Source of the DNA: Bacteroidota bacterium
Lineage (GTDB): Bacteria > Bacteroidota > Bacteroidia > Bacteroidales > JAAUTT01
Reading direction: 5' to 3'
DNA length: 64,000 nt
Assembly: GCA_023429135.1 (NCBI GenBank)
Contig: JAEYWD010000006.1
Location: 62,001-126,000 of the forward strand
In this document: positions 1-8,905 of the stretch, in pieces
How positions within the stretch are numbered: the first letter of the stretch is position 1
Layout of the letters: the number at the start of each line of letters is the position of its first letter
Position numbers and translations under genes: made by a program
Notes under the pieces: model-generated
Database searches by the model: none
Seen by the model: the letters and a program-made list of their open reading frames with translations, nothing else
What the model was told of the DNA's origin: nothing

Positions 1-813
1 GATCTTTTCAAAACCAAGAATAACGATAATCGGGAATCATTATTTGCCCTTCAATGGGATGCCAGTACCAGTGGATGGTTATCAGGTAATATGCTCCAGA
101 TATACTCTGCCGGTGGCACCGAAATATCTGCAAACGGACAAGGTGGATGGTTTTCCATTAATCCAAGCTATAACATGTACCTGCAATACTCGGAAAAAGA
201 CAGCATCCGTCGTAAAGCCACTTTTATGTTAAAGAATGACTATTATCCCGAGTTAAATGCTGCCGGCGGAGGATTCACATTTACAGGCACTTCAGGCTTA
301 AAGAAACATATTATCGGCACAAACAAGGATAACAGCGCTCCACTTATGACACTGACCTCTTCAGCCGAACACAATTCTCTATTAAGACTTGCCGATATAT
401 ACCTGGTATATGCTGAGGCTATTCTTGGCAACAATGCATCTACATCCAACGCCGATGCGCTCCTGTATTTCAATAAGGTAAGAACAAGGGCAGGGCTTGA
501 CCCGGTTTCGACACTCGATTTTGACGCCCTTTTAAAAGAAAGAAGAATTGAACTTGCTGCTGAAGGACAATATTGGTTCGACCTGGTAAGCCTTTCATTT
601 TATAACTCTCAAAAGGCCGTTAATATTCTTAACAGTCAGGAACGTGTCCCTATCAAAATTGAAGGCGATGCAGTAAGCGCTAGTGACCCCTATGCAGAGA
701 TTACCCCTGCCACTGCAACAACATTTAAATTCCCTATACCCGAATCGGAAGTAACAGCCAATCCATTGTTAACTGAACCTCCGGTATCCTATTCATTTCA
801 AAATACAAAATAA
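1..813 (+). CDS. SusD/RagB-like glycan-binding lipoprotein, 5'-truncated by the window edge
   Basis: The reading frame is already open at base 1 and runs to TAA at 811-813, giving 270 C-terminal residues. The ATG at 91 is internal because the frame continues upstream without a stop. The C-terminal SusD signature is visible: 'LRLADIYLVYAEA' followed by 'ADALLYFNKVRTRAGL', then a 'LLKERRIELAAEGQYWFDLVS' type helix and the 'FPIPESEV' end motif. SusD proteins sit on the outer membrane over a SusC TonB-dependent transporter and capture oligosaccharides. The partner SusC should lie just upstream, outside the window. The next gene, a surface glycan-binding protein, starts 8 bases later, so the two are almost certainly co-transcribed. 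The role in xyloglucan capture is inferred from context. Confidence 0.93.
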   Translation, partial: DLFKTKNNDNRESLFALQWDASTSGWLSGNMLQIYSAGGTEISANGQGGWFSINPSYNMYLQYSEKDSIRRKATFMLKNDYYPELNAAGGGFTFTGTSGLKKHIIGTNKDNSAPLMTLTSSAEHNSLLRLADIYLVYAEAILGNNASTSNADALLYFNKVRTRAGLDPVSTLDFDALLKERRIELAAEGQYWFDLVSLSFYNSQKAVNILNSQERVPIKIEGDAVSASDPYAEITPATATTFKFPIPESEVTANPLLTEPPVSYSFQNTK

Positions 814-821
814 GAACGCTT

Positions 822-2375
822 ATGAAGAAGATATTATCATATCACATTTATACCTTGCTGCTATTATGTATTGCAGCCGGGCTTGTAATACTGTCTTCCT
901 GTGAAAAGGAAAATACTGATCCTCCCAGCATTTCGTATGTACGAAATTATGCTGCTTCGCCTAACGATACCATCCTGAACTCGGTAAGTGCTAACCAGTG
1001 GGTAGTGCTGATTGGTAAAAACTTAGGTGGAGTTACCAGGGCATTATTTGGCACCACTCCTGCTACTATTAATAATACATTATTTTCGGATACATGTATT
1101 GTTATTCAGATACCGGAAATACCCTTTCAGACAATTCCCCGTAATGCGTTGAATGCAATTACTGTTGTAAATGAACATGGAACTGCCACCTATAATATTA
1201 GTATCACCGGCACCCCCATTATTACACAGGTTAAAAACTATGCCGCTACTCCTAATGATACAGTGGTTAACGCTATCGTGCCAAATCAGAAAATTACTTT
1301 ATTAGGTTATAACCTTAAAGAGGCCACACAAATAACATTTCAGGGCATTGCGGTTAACATAACAGATGTTCAATTCACTGATTCAACTGCTGTTGTGCAG
1401 GTACCTACTGACCTGTCGGGCGCAGAGGCCTCTCTGTCAAACATGATCAGCGTTACAAACAGAATTGGAACTGGAACTTTTGGAATCCGGATTATCGGGC
1501 CTCCTTTAGTCTTAAGTATTTCCCATGAAATACCAAAAGAAGGCGATTCTGTTTATATTTATGGAAATAACCTTTCTTCTGTTCAGGCATTGACCTTTGC
1601 CGGGGCAACAATTTCCTCCTTTAAAGAAAACGCCGACGGATCACGTCTTGGATTTATTTCTCCAGCCTTGTCAGATGCGGGCCCAGTTAGCATTACTACC
1701 CTGGCAGGTTCGTTTACTACTGCTTTTAAAGTTAATGACATAAACTTTATTAACGCAGGTGGATTGGGCATTTTAGGTAATATGGAATGGAGCAACCATT
1801 TTGGCTGGGCATGGTGGGGAGGATCTGTTGATCTTACCAGTTCAGACCCAAATTCCGGATGGCCTTCCTATAATGCTACCTACGGAGTTGGAACAGGAAT
1901 GTACCTGGTATATAAAAGTCCTGTTTTAAATGCTGGCGAGGGTAGTGATGGTAATGCTATCCGCCTTGGTGAATATGAATGGGTGCCTGCCGAAAATCGA
2001 AATGATGCTGGCGACAAGTGGGCTTTTAAATTTGATATAAACGTTAAAAAAACATGGAAGGGTGGTACTATTTGTATCAAAACTAATAATGCTGATTATT
2101 TAGCCCTTTATGAACCATGGAAAATATCGGCATCAAAATCTGTTTCCTATACTACGAATGGGTGGCAAACGGTAACAATTCCGATATCTGAATTCCGCCT
2201 TAAGGATGCTACCCTGGGTGAGGGCCGAGGTGCTTCCATCACAAAAATTTCAGATATGCTCGATATTGCTACCGGAAAGACTTATCTGACTATTTATTTG
2301 AAAAACTTTGGTACTGATGTAACGGCAACAAGTTTTGAAGCTGCCTTTGATAATTTCAGGGTAACTAAAAGATAG
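822..2375 (+). CDS. Surface glycan-binding lipoprotein, IPT/TIG repeats plus xyloglucan-binding-type domain (SGBP-B-like)
   Basis: A 517-residue lipoprotein; the lipobox ends 'LVILSSC' with Cys27. Three immunoglobulin-like IPT/TIG modules follow at about residues 34-128, 130-225 and 226-305. The first two are visibly related to each other ('YAASPNDTILN' and 'YAATPNDTVVN'). The remaining part, about 306-517, is rich in Trp and Tyr ('WSNHFGWAWWGG') and has the layout of the SGBP-B xyloglucan-binding domain known from Bacteroides xyloglucan loci. This architecture is a cell-surface binding protein held away from the membrane by the Ig-like stalk. It follows SusD by 8 bases and is ended by a strong hairpin terminator, so it closes the first transcription unit. 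The xyloglucan specificity rests on family resemblance and on the GH74/GH5 genes that follow. Confidence 0.88.
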   Translation: MKKILSYHIYTLLLLCIAAGLVILSSCEKENTDPPSISYVRNYAASPNDTILNSVSANQWVVLIGKNLGGVTRALFGTTPATINNTLFSDTCIVIQIPEIPFQTIPRNALNAITVVNEHGTATYNISITGTPIITQVKNYAATPNDTVVNAIVPNQKITLLGYNLKEATQITFQGIAVNITDVQFTDSTAVVQVPTDLSGAEASLSNMISVTNRIGTGTFGIRIIGPPLVLSISHEIPKEGDSVYIYGNNLSSVQALTFAGATISSFKENADGSRLGFISPALSDAGPVSITTLAGSFTTAFKVNDINFINAGGLGILGNMEWSNHFGWAWWGGSVDLTSSDPNSGWPSYNATYGVGTGMYLVYKSPVLNAGEGSDGNAIRLGEYEWVPAENRNDAGDKWAFKFDINVKKTWKGGTICIKTNNADYLALYEPWKISASKSVSYTTNGWQTVTIPISEFRLKDATLGEGRGASITKISDMLDIATGKTYLTIYLKNFGTDVTATSFEAAFDNFRVTKR

Positions 2376-2400
2376 ATGAATAAATAGTAACTCGTTTTTT

Positions 2401-2440
2401 AAGAACTGTCTGGATTTATATTCCAGGCAGTTCTTTATTT
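2401..2440 (+). terminator. Intrinsic terminator after the SusD/SGBP unit
   Basis: A 14-bp stem (2401-2414 with 2422-2435, one G-U pair) with a 7-nt loop is followed by a T-rich stretch. It lies 25 bases after the stop of the SGBP gene. A run of six T precedes it, so it could act in both directions. Confidence 0.88.
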
Positions 2441-2681
2441 AACCATAAACATTAATGGTATAAAAGAAGAAAGAACAAAACCATCTTACGATAAAGAAAA
2501 TTTAGTCATTAAAACTTTTGAATAATAAAAAATAGCCAGAGATAAATTGCACTCTGGATAATGTCTAGGTAATTGTAGAATCGAAATTAAAATTTGATTT
2601 ACCAGAATGCATACAAAGCTCGGCGAGAAACAATCAGGTGTACAATCTGTAAAATCAAATAAAAAATAAACTTATTAAAGC
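2441..2681 (+). other. Intergenic leader of the GH74/GH5 unit
   Basis: AT-rich sequence between the terminator and the first GH74 gene. It should hold the promoter of the next unit. I saw no exact match to the Bacteroidota TAnnTTTG -7 element at a convincing spacing, and no coding potential. Confidence 0.4.
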
Positions 2682-5096
2682 ATGTATAAAAGAACCGGCA
2701 TTTTACTGTTAATCTGCATTGGACTCATGTCGGCTTTTGAATCTTATGCTCAATATACATTTAATCATGCTCCCATTGGCGGAGGCGGATTTGTAACAGG
2801 CTTAATTACCCACAAAACATCCGGCGACAGATATTGCCGCACCGATGTAGGCGGAGCTTACCGCTGGGATACAGGGAGCAATAAATGGGTTCAATTGCTC
2901 GACTGGATTAACGAATCAGAAAATGGATTTATCGGAGTAGAAGCTTTGGCACTGGATCCGCAGGATCCCAATAATATTTACATGCTGTGCGGAACTTCTT
3001 ATATCAACAACGGCAGAACAGCTATATTGAAATCCACTGACAAAGGAAATACTTTCTCTTATACCGATGTTACTTCTAAATTTAAAGCACATGGAAACGG
3101 GAACGGACGAGGCAACGGAGAACGGCTTGCAGTAGATCCCCATAACAGTAATATATTATTCTGCGGAACCAGGGCTAACGGATTGTGGAAGAGTACGGAT
3201 GCCGGTGTTACCTGGAACCAGGCCTGGAACGGTGTAACTACAACACCCAACGAGAACGGGATATGTTTTGTTCTTTTTGATCCTTTAGGTAGTGTTGTGG
3301 ACGGGGCCACTCAAACCATTTACATGGGTATTTCCCGCACCGGTAGCGCGAATATGTACAAGAGTACAGACGGAGGTGCCACCTTTAACGACATTTCACC
3401 GACTACAGGTTTTATGCCGCACCGGGCAGCGCTCCAGGGAATTACCATGTATGTTACTCTTTCGGATGATGCAGGTCCCGGATCCAGCGGAGGATTCGGA
3501 AAGCTATACATGTTAAACACTTCTACCGGAGTGTGGACAAACGTTACACCTGCTCATTGGCAGGATTATCCATACGGAGGGGTCAGTATAGACCCAAATA
3601 ATGTCGACAGGGTGGTGATTTCTACCTGTGGCATGTATTGGAACAACCAGTTTAAGACAGGCTGGGGAGACTTTGTTTTCCTTACTACAGATGGGGGTTC
3701 GACCTGGACACTTAAAGACGGCGAAAACGCCACTTATGATAGTAATGGCATAGGTTGGGCCAGCGTAGGAGGCATCAACTGGATGGATTGTATTGAGTTT
3801 GACCAGTCTGATACTAAAATAGTACGGGTAATAGGCGGTGGAGGTGTATACATCTGTTCCGATATTACAGCCACCAATCCTTCATGGAAATATGATGTGG
3901 CCGGGCTTGAAGAGACAGCATTCCTGGACGGGATAAGTATTCCGGGAGGTCCGCTTATTACTTCTTTCGGAGACGTAACAGGCTTTGTTCATAACCCAAT
4001 AACTTCTTATCCGGCAAGTAAACTTACACCTTCCGATGGGAATAACCAGAGCATTGCTTATGCTGGCGCCAATCCCAGCAAGGTAATAAGAGCCTCCAAT
4101 GCGGAGAACGTAGTTTACTATTCTACTAATATGGGTTCTACATGGACAGGATGTGCCACTAAAAAGGGTACCAACGGAAGGATAGCCATTAGCGCAGACG
4201 GAGGAACTTTCCTGCACTGCCCATGGGGGTCCACAACGACCTGGTATACCACCAACAACGGAGCAAGCTGGTCCGGTTGTTCGGGTGTATCATTAAGTGA
4301 CGCTATACCAGCAGGCGACATGGTAAATGCTAATTATTTTTATATCTATAACCCTACAAACGGACAGATGCTCAGAAGTTCCAATAAAGGAGTCAGTTTT
4401 TCGGTAGCAGGTACACCAGGCGGAACAACTCTTTTTCACCCATGGGTACCCACTTTGATCCGGACAGTGCCCGGCAAAGAAGGCCACGTATGGGTACCTC
4501 TTGGGGGCAATGGATTAAAATATTCTACCGACCATGGAGCTACATACACCACTGTTTCCAATGTACCTTACTGCAGATCGGTTGGTATAGGAAAGGCAAT
4601 GTCAGGATCTACATACCCTACTATTTTCATCTGGGGAACAGTATCTGGCGTCACAGGTCTTTTCAGATCAACTGATCAGGGAGTGTCATGGCTAAGGATA
4701 AATGACGATGCCCATCAGTTCGGCGGAGCCCCATTGCTGATTGGAGATATGAATGTTTTTGGAAGAGTATACATGAGCGCTGGCGGAGGAAGAGGTGTGA
4801 TTTATTGGGAAGAAGCAACTGCCACCTCAACCCCGGACTTCAAAAGTTCAACAAGAGGTTTTAGTTTTACTGCTTATCCTAACCCCTCTTCGAATGGTTT
4901 TAATATAAAGATCAAAGACAATAAGGAAGAAACATCGCTGACAGTTTCGGATATACTGGGACGGGTGTTTGAAGAGATTAATGTGCCGGCTGGAACCTCG
5001 GAATTAACAATTGGAGAAAATTTGGTGCCCGGCATTTATTATTTCACCATTCATCGCAATACCGGCAAGGAAACGATAAAGGTTATAAAAAATTAA
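2682..5096 (+). CDS. GH74 endo-xyloglucanase with T9SS sorting domain
   Basis: An 804-residue secreted protein with a signal peptide ending near 'ESYAQ' (residue 24). The mature part is the double seven-bladed propeller of GH74, with repeated 'STDKG', 'STDAGVTW' and 'SADGG' blade motifs. The two conserved catalytic aspartates appear as D55 in 'CRTDVGGAYRW' and D431 in 'SFGDVTGF'. Family GH74 cleaves the beta-1,4-glucan backbone of xyloglucan. From about residue 728 a Por-type C-terminal domain starts with 'AYPNPSSNGF', so the enzyme should be exported by the type IX system and anchored on, or released from, the cell surface. It precedes a GH5 gene by 22 bases and is a close paralogue of the GH74 at 8906, which carries extra modules. 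Attack at the cell surface on long chains is an inference. Confidence 0.95.
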   Translation: MYKRTGILLLICIGLMSAFESYAQYTFNHAPIGGGGFVTGLITHKTSGDRYCRTDVGGAYRWDTGSNKWVQLLDWINESENGFIGVEALALDPQDPNNIYMLCGTSYINNGRTAILKSTDKGNTFSYTDVTSKFKAHGNGNGRGNGERLAVDPHNSNILFCGTRANGLWKSTDAGVTWNQAWNGVTTTPNENGICFVLFDPLGSVVDGATQTIYMGISRTGSANMYKSTDGGATFNDISPTTGFMPHRAALQGITMYVTLSDDAGPGSSGGFGKLYMLNTSTGVWTNVTPAHWQDYPYGGVSIDPNNVDRVVISTCGMYWNNQFKTGWGDFVFLTTDGGSTWTLKDGENATYDSNGIGWASVGGINWMDCIEFDQSDTKIVRVIGGGGVYICSDITATNPSWKYDVAGLEETAFLDGISIPGGPLITSFGDVTGFVHNPITSYPASKLTPSDGNNQSIAYAGANPSKVIRASNAENVVYYSTNMGSTWTGCATKKGTNGRIAISADGGTFLHCPWGSTTTWYTTNNGASWSGCSGVSLSDAIPAGDMVNANYFYIYNPTNGQMLRSSNKGVSFSVAGTPGGTTLFHPWVPTLIRTVPGKEGHVWVPLGGNGLKYSTDHGATYTTVSNVPYCRSVGIGKAMSGSTYPTIFIWGTVSGVTGLFRSTDQGVSWLRINDDAHQFGGAPLLIGDMNVFGRVYMSAGGGRGVIYWEEATATSTPDFKSSTRGFSFTAYPNPSSNGFNIKIKDNKEETSLTVSDILGRVFEEINVPAGTSELTIGENLVPGIYYFTIHRNTGKETIKVIKN

Positions 5097-5118
5097 CTAT
5101 AGGAATAAAATCAAAGAA

Positions 5119-6594
5119 ATGAAATTTAAGCTTCTCTTTAAAATTTTACTCATTTTTATTGCAATATCGTCCTCGGGTTCTTGCGGTAAGAAATCAAATG
5201 AAGAACCACAACTCACGGTTTCGCAAACAACTATATCTTTTCCGGGAGAAGGAGGAATATCGAAGTTTGCATTGAAATGTAATGATAAATGGAGTATTAA
5301 TAATTCAGCGTCTTCATGGATAGAGTTGAGCAAGACAGCAGGAAACCAGGGCAGCGATTCTATTCAGATAACTACAACAGTAAATAATTCAGGTTCATCG
5401 CGTTCTACTATTCTGGTTATTAATTCCAGCAACGGACAGACCCGTCGAATCTCAGTAACTCAACTCTCCATGATTTATCCTTCCTATAATACATCTCCTA
5501 AGGCGCCAGATGCTACAGGAATGAGCAGTAATGCTGTGGAGCTGGCTGCCAGAATAAAGTTAGGCTGGAATATTGGTAACACCCTGGAAGGACCTGGTGG
5601 TGAGAATGGCTGGGAAGGTAATAAAAATGGGTGGAATCCGATGATTACAGAGTCGTATGTTAAAACTGTAAAACAGTCAGGGTTCAATGCCATTCGTCTT
5701 CCTTGTGCATGGAACTGGCACCATGTAGATAACAAACAAACAGCACATATTGATGAAAACTGGCTAAACCGGGTAAAGGAAGTGGTAGGATATTGTGTTA
5801 ACAACGATCTGTACGTGCTACTAAACATTCACTGGGACGGTGGCTGGCTGGACGGTAATATTAACAAACTAAAACAAGACTCGGTAAATGCGAAACAAAA
5901 AGCTTTGTGGGAGCAGATTGCCACAACCATGCGCGATTTTGACGAGCATCTGATGTTTGCAAGCGCCAACGAACCTCCGGCAGAGAATGCAGAACAAATG
6001 GCAATACTCAATTCCTATCATCAAACTTTTATAAATGCAGTGAGGTCTACAGGAGGAAGAAACAGTTACCGGATTCTGGTAATTCAGGGACCTGGCACTG
6101 ACATAGGAAAATCCTACAACCTTATGAATGCACTCCCAACAGATCAGGTTGCCAACAGGTTAATGGTTGAAATACATGACTACACACCGTCACAGTTTTG
6201 TATTCTGGATAAAGATGCCGACTGGGGTAAAATGTTTTTCTACTGGGGGGCAGGAAATCACTCCACAATTGAACCGGACCGCAATGCCACCTGGGGAGAA
6301 GAAGACGTAGTAAACAGTGATTTTCAGAAGATGAAAGAAAAGTTTATTGACAAAGGTATTCCTGTATTATTGGGCGAATATGGCGCATACAGAAGAGATA
6401 ACTCGAAATTTGTCCCGGACGATCTGGAAAAACACAATGCTTCGGTAGATCATTGGATACATTATGTAACCAAACAGGCTTTGTTGTATGGTGTCAAACC
6501 ATTCTTCTGGGATACGGGAGGCGCTTTGGACCGGCAAAATAATACGGTAAAGGATCAAAGAACTATTAATGCCATTATTTCTGCAGGTAAATAA
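5119..6594 (+). CDS. BACON-GH5 endo-xyloglucanase/endoglucanase lipoprotein (copy 1)
   Basis: A 491-residue lipoprotein with Cys22 after 'ISSSGS'. Residues about 30-115 form a BACON domain ('SKTAGNQGSD', 'ILVINSSNGQTRRISVTQ'), a spacer module that holds the enzyme off the membrane. Residues about 130-491 are a GH5 catalytic domain, most like subfamily 4: 'LGWNIGNTLE', 'AIRLPCAWNWHH', acid/base E285 in 'SANEPP', and nucleophile E420 in 'LLGEYGAYRR'. The same BACON-GH5 layout is found in the surface endo-xyloglucanase of Bacteroides ovatus. It starts 22 bases after GH74 and is followed by a near-identical paralogue, so it looks like part of a GH74-GH5-GH5 operon. Xyloglucan as substrate is inferred from context; mixed-linkage glucan or cellulose remain possible. 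Confidence 0.94.
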   Translation: MKFKLLFKILLIFIAISSSGSCGKKSNEEPQLTVSQTTISFPGEGGISKFALKCNDKWSINNSASSWIELSKTAGNQGSDSIQITTTVNNSGSSRSTILVINSSNGQTRRISVTQLSMIYPSYNTSPKAPDATGMSSNAVELAARIKLGWNIGNTLEGPGGENGWEGNKNGWNPMITESYVKTVKQSGFNAIRLPCAWNWHHVDNKQTAHIDENWLNRVKEVVGYCVNNDLYVLLNIHWDGGWLDGNINKLKQDSVNAKQKALWEQIATTMRDFDEHLMFASANEPPAENAEQMAILNSYHQTFINAVRSTGGRNSYRILVIQGPGTDIGKSYNLMNALPTDQVANRLMVEIHDYTPSQFCILDKDADWGKMFFYWGAGNHSTIEPDRNATWGEEDVVNSDFQKMKEKFIDKGIPVLLGEYGAYRRDNSKFVPDDLEKHNASVDHWIHYVTKQALLYGVKPFFWDTGGALDRQNNTVKDQRTINAIISAGK

Positions 6595-6599
6595 GATAC

Positions 6600-6639
6600 T
6601 GGTGAGATGGTGAAGTGGTGAGGTGGTGAAGTGGTGAAT
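6600..6639. repeat. Five 8-bp tandem repeats (TGGTGAnn)
   Basis: Five back-to-back copies of TGGTGA followed by GA, AG, GG, AG and AT. They fill the start of the 98-base gap between the two GH5 paralogues. This is a small simple repeat, not a CRISPR. Confidence 0.85.
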
Positions 6640-6692
6640 GAGTACCTCTTTATTATTAGAAATTAGTGTACATAATTAAAAATTGAAAAGAA

Positions 6693-8135
6693 ATGAAAAT
6701 TAATCTTTCCTTTAAAGTTTTAGTGCTTTTTATTTCAATAGCGTCCTCAGTCTCGTGCGGTAAAAAATCGGTGGAAGAACCACAATTGACGGTCACACCA
6801 ACTGCAGTTTCCTTTTCTGAGGAAGGAGGAACATCGAAGTTTGCACTAACCTGTAACGACAAATGGAGCATTAGCAATTCTGCCTCCTCCTGGTTACAAC
6901 TAAGCAAGACAACTGGAACGCGGGGCAGTGATTCCATTGAAATAACTACAACTGTAAATAATTCAGGCTCGGTTCGCTCCACCATACTGGTTATTAATTC
7001 TACCAACGGACAAACCAGACGCATATCAGTTTCCCAACCAGCCCAATTATATCCTTCGTATAACACATCGCCAAAAGCGCCTGATGCAACGGGTATGAGC
7101 AGTAATGCAGTTGAACTTGCCGCAAAAATGCATCTCGGATGGAATATCGGTAACACCTTGGAAGCCCCGGGAGGTGAAACAGGCTGGGGAAATCCGCAAA
7201 TAACCGAATCGTATATAAAATTTGTAAAACAAAGCGGGTTTAATGCCATCCGGCTTCCGTGTGCCTGGAACTGGCACCATGTGGATAACAAACAAACAGC
7301 TCATGTTGATGAAAACTGGATTAACCGGGTGAAGGAAGTAGTAGGATATTGTGTTAACAACGATCTGTATGTTTTACTTAACGTACATTGGGATGGTGGA
7401 TGGTTAGAGAATAATTGCACCAAGGTTAAACAGGACTCCGTAAATGCCAAACAAAAAGCAATTTGGGAACAAATAGCCACAGCTATGCGCGATTTTGATG
7501 AACACCTTATGTTTGCCAGTGCAAATGAACCAAATGCAGGTGATGCTACACAAATGGGAGTGTTACTCTCCTATCACCAAACATTCGTTAATGCAGTACG
7601 TTCTACCGGAGGCCGCAATACTTACCGGGTCCTGGTGATTCAGGGTTCTTCGGAATTTCTTCAGGTAAAGGATTTCCCTACCGACCCAACTCCCAACCGC
7701 ATGATGTACGAAGAACATAACTACACCCCTTCGCAGTTTACTTTTCTTGGCGAAGACGTTTCCTGGGGTAAGATGGTATACTACTGGGGTAACGGTTTCC
7801 ATTCCACAATCGAACCTGATCGTAACCCCACATACGGTGAAGAAAGCGACCATTTGAAATATTTTCAAAGAATAAAACAACAGTTCGTGGATAAAGGTAT
7901 TCCCGTTTTAATGGGAGAATATGGTGCGTACAGACGCAAGGGCCCTAATAATATACCCAAGGACCTTGAAAATCATAATGCATCGGTAGATTATTGGTTA
8001 ACCTATGTAACCAAGCAAGCCATAGCCCATGGTGTTAAACCTTTTTACTGGGATACGGGCGGAGCTCTTGACAGACGAAATAATACAATAAAGGACCAGC
8101 TCACTATTGATGCCATTATTGCAGGTGGTAAATAG
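6693..8135 (+). CDS. BACON-GH5 endo-xyloglucanase/endoglucanase lipoprotein (copy 2)
   Basis: A 480-residue paralogue of the preceding gene with the same plan. There is a lipobox with Cys22 ('ASSVSC'), a BACON domain at about 30-115 and a GH5 domain from about 130. Acid/base is E279 in 'SANEPNAG' and nucleophile E409 in 'LMGEYGAYRR'. Long blocks are identical between the two copies ('YPSYNTSPKAPDATGMSSNAVELAA'-type linker, 'AFNAIRLPCAWNWHHVDNKQT'-type core). The differences cluster in loops: a shorter 'ETGWGNPQ' loop where copy 1 has 'ENGWEGNKNGWNP', and a changed loop after 'VLVIQG'. This is a tandem duplication with divergence around the likely substrate cleft, which may give different cleavage patterns on branched chains. 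The unit ends at the hairpin at 8230. Confidence 0.94.
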   Translation: MKINLSFKVLVLFISIASSVSCGKKSVEEPQLTVTPTAVSFSEEGGTSKFALTCNDKWSISNSASSWLQLSKTTGTRGSDSIEITTTVNNSGSVRSTILVINSTNGQTRRISVSQPAQLYPSYNTSPKAPDATGMSSNAVELAAKMHLGWNIGNTLEAPGGETGWGNPQITESYIKFVKQSGFNAIRLPCAWNWHHVDNKQTAHVDENWINRVKEVVGYCVNNDLYVLLNVHWDGGWLENNCTKVKQDSVNAKQKAIWEQIATAMRDFDEHLMFASANEPNAGDATQMGVLLSYHQTFVNAVRSTGGRNTYRVLVIQGSSEFLQVKDFPTDPTPNRMMYEEHNYTPSQFTFLGEDVSWGKMVYYWGNGFHSTIEPDRNPTYGEESDHLKYFQRIKQQFVDKGIPVLMGEYGAYRRKGPNNIPKDLENHNASVDYWLTYVTKQAIAHGVKPFYWDTGGALDRRNNTIKDQLTIDAIIAGGK

Positions 8136-8229
8136 ATGAAATGACTGTGAGGAATTGAAAATATTATGGTAGTGAGATTAACATTTAATAGTTGTTAGAT
8201 TGCCTGTTACCGTTTAAACCGGTAACCAC

Positions 8230-8264
8230 GAGGGTGCCTTCAAATCCGGGCACCCTCTTTTTTT
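8230..8264 (+). terminator. Intrinsic terminator after the GH5 pair
   Basis: A perfect 9-bp GC-rich stem (8230-8238 with 8249-8257) with a 10-nt loop, followed by seven T. It lies about 95 bases after the stop of the second GH5 gene. Confidence 0.95.
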
Positions 8265-8350
8265 ATGGAATCCATATGAAAGCCAAGCAATGCCAAGTAT
8301 TCCAAAATGAATTGCATATTCTGTTTAGCTGAGCCTTACCCCACCGGAAA

Positions 8351-8400
8351 GGGTACCTCACTCATACCTGAGAGGGTAGCTTATCCTTGCCTGGGAGGGT
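8351..8400. repeat. Imperfect 23-bp direct repeat
   Basis: The tetramer GGGT recurs at 8351, 8374 and 8397, exactly 23 bases apart, inside units of the form GGGTA-N-CCTGrGAG. Two copies are clear and a third is decayed. Confidence 0.5.
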
Positions 8401-8612
8401 GAAGCACCCTTGAATACCAATACCATGATATAGATTTCCCCTTTAATTGAGACTATTCCACTATTTTTTTCAAAGCTTTTTGATACTATGGTTATAATAA
8501 TTGGATTATAGTAATAACGTACTCCCGTATCGCCAATGTAAATTTGTTCCATTCTACGTTAAGCTGAAATTATAACTACTAAACAGTAACTATGAAAAAG
8601 TTTGTACCCTTT

Positions 8613-8639
8613 TTTATTCCGCCTGAGGTGCGGAATAAA
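8613..8639. promoter_or_regulatory. Perfect 10-bp inverted repeat
   Basis: Arms 8613-8622 and 8630-8639 are exact reverse complements around a 7-nt loop. It lies about 270 bases before the second GH74 with no T run after it, so a protein-binding site or RNA hairpin is more likely than a terminator. Confidence 0.4.
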
Positions 8640-8833
8640 TCTCTGGTATTTTACATCAGAAATTTATTCCCAATTTGTTTGAAGGCCTTGTTGCCAACTT
8701 AGCAACTGGAATTTCGGTTAAATTTTAAATAACTAGTGCATAGCATGCCTGGTTGCAAATTTACAACTCAAATATGAAGTTGCCGGAGAGTATTTGTCTT
8801 TACTCTTCACTATAGATGAAAATAATTAAAAGC

Positions 8834-8860
8834 ATCCTTAGAAAAATCCTAAGGATTTTC
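8834..8860 (+). promoter_or_regulatory. Leader hairpin before the second GH74
   Basis: An 8-bp perfect stem (8834-8841 with 8849-8856) followed by TTTTC lies about 45-70 bases before the ATG at 8906. It resembles a weak terminator or attenuator placed in the 5' leader. Function is inferred from shape only. Confidence 0.35.
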
Positions 8861-8905
8861 TATGTCATTTATTCAACTCTTACTATTTAATTTAAAACTA
8901 CATGT

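Larger units (their letters stand above)
8265..8905. other. Long non-coding gap upstream of the second GH74
   Basis: No convincing gene is seen in these 640 bases. The gap holds a 23-bp imperfect repeat (8351-8400), a 10-bp perfect inverted repeat (8613-8639) and a hairpin close to the next gene (8834-8856). The weak open frame on the minus strand around 8358-8552 has no family features and I do not call it a gene. The length suggests that the second GH74 has its own regulated promoter. Confidence 0.55.

Noticed and set aside
6600..6639. Possible CRISPR or phase-variation array
   Set aside because: Units are 8 bases with no spacers. It is a simple tandem repeat outside any reading frame.
6656..7291. 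Long open frame (211 codons) on the minus strand opposite the second GH5 gene
   Set aside because: It lies wholly inside a clear GH5 gene, its translation has no family features, and similar antisense frames occur opposite several other genes (for example 32312-32962 and 39615-40220). It is a codon-usage shadow.
8358..8552. Small open frame in the gap before the second GH74
   Set aside because: 64 codons, no recognisable motif, runs through the 23-bp repeat. Not supported as a gene.
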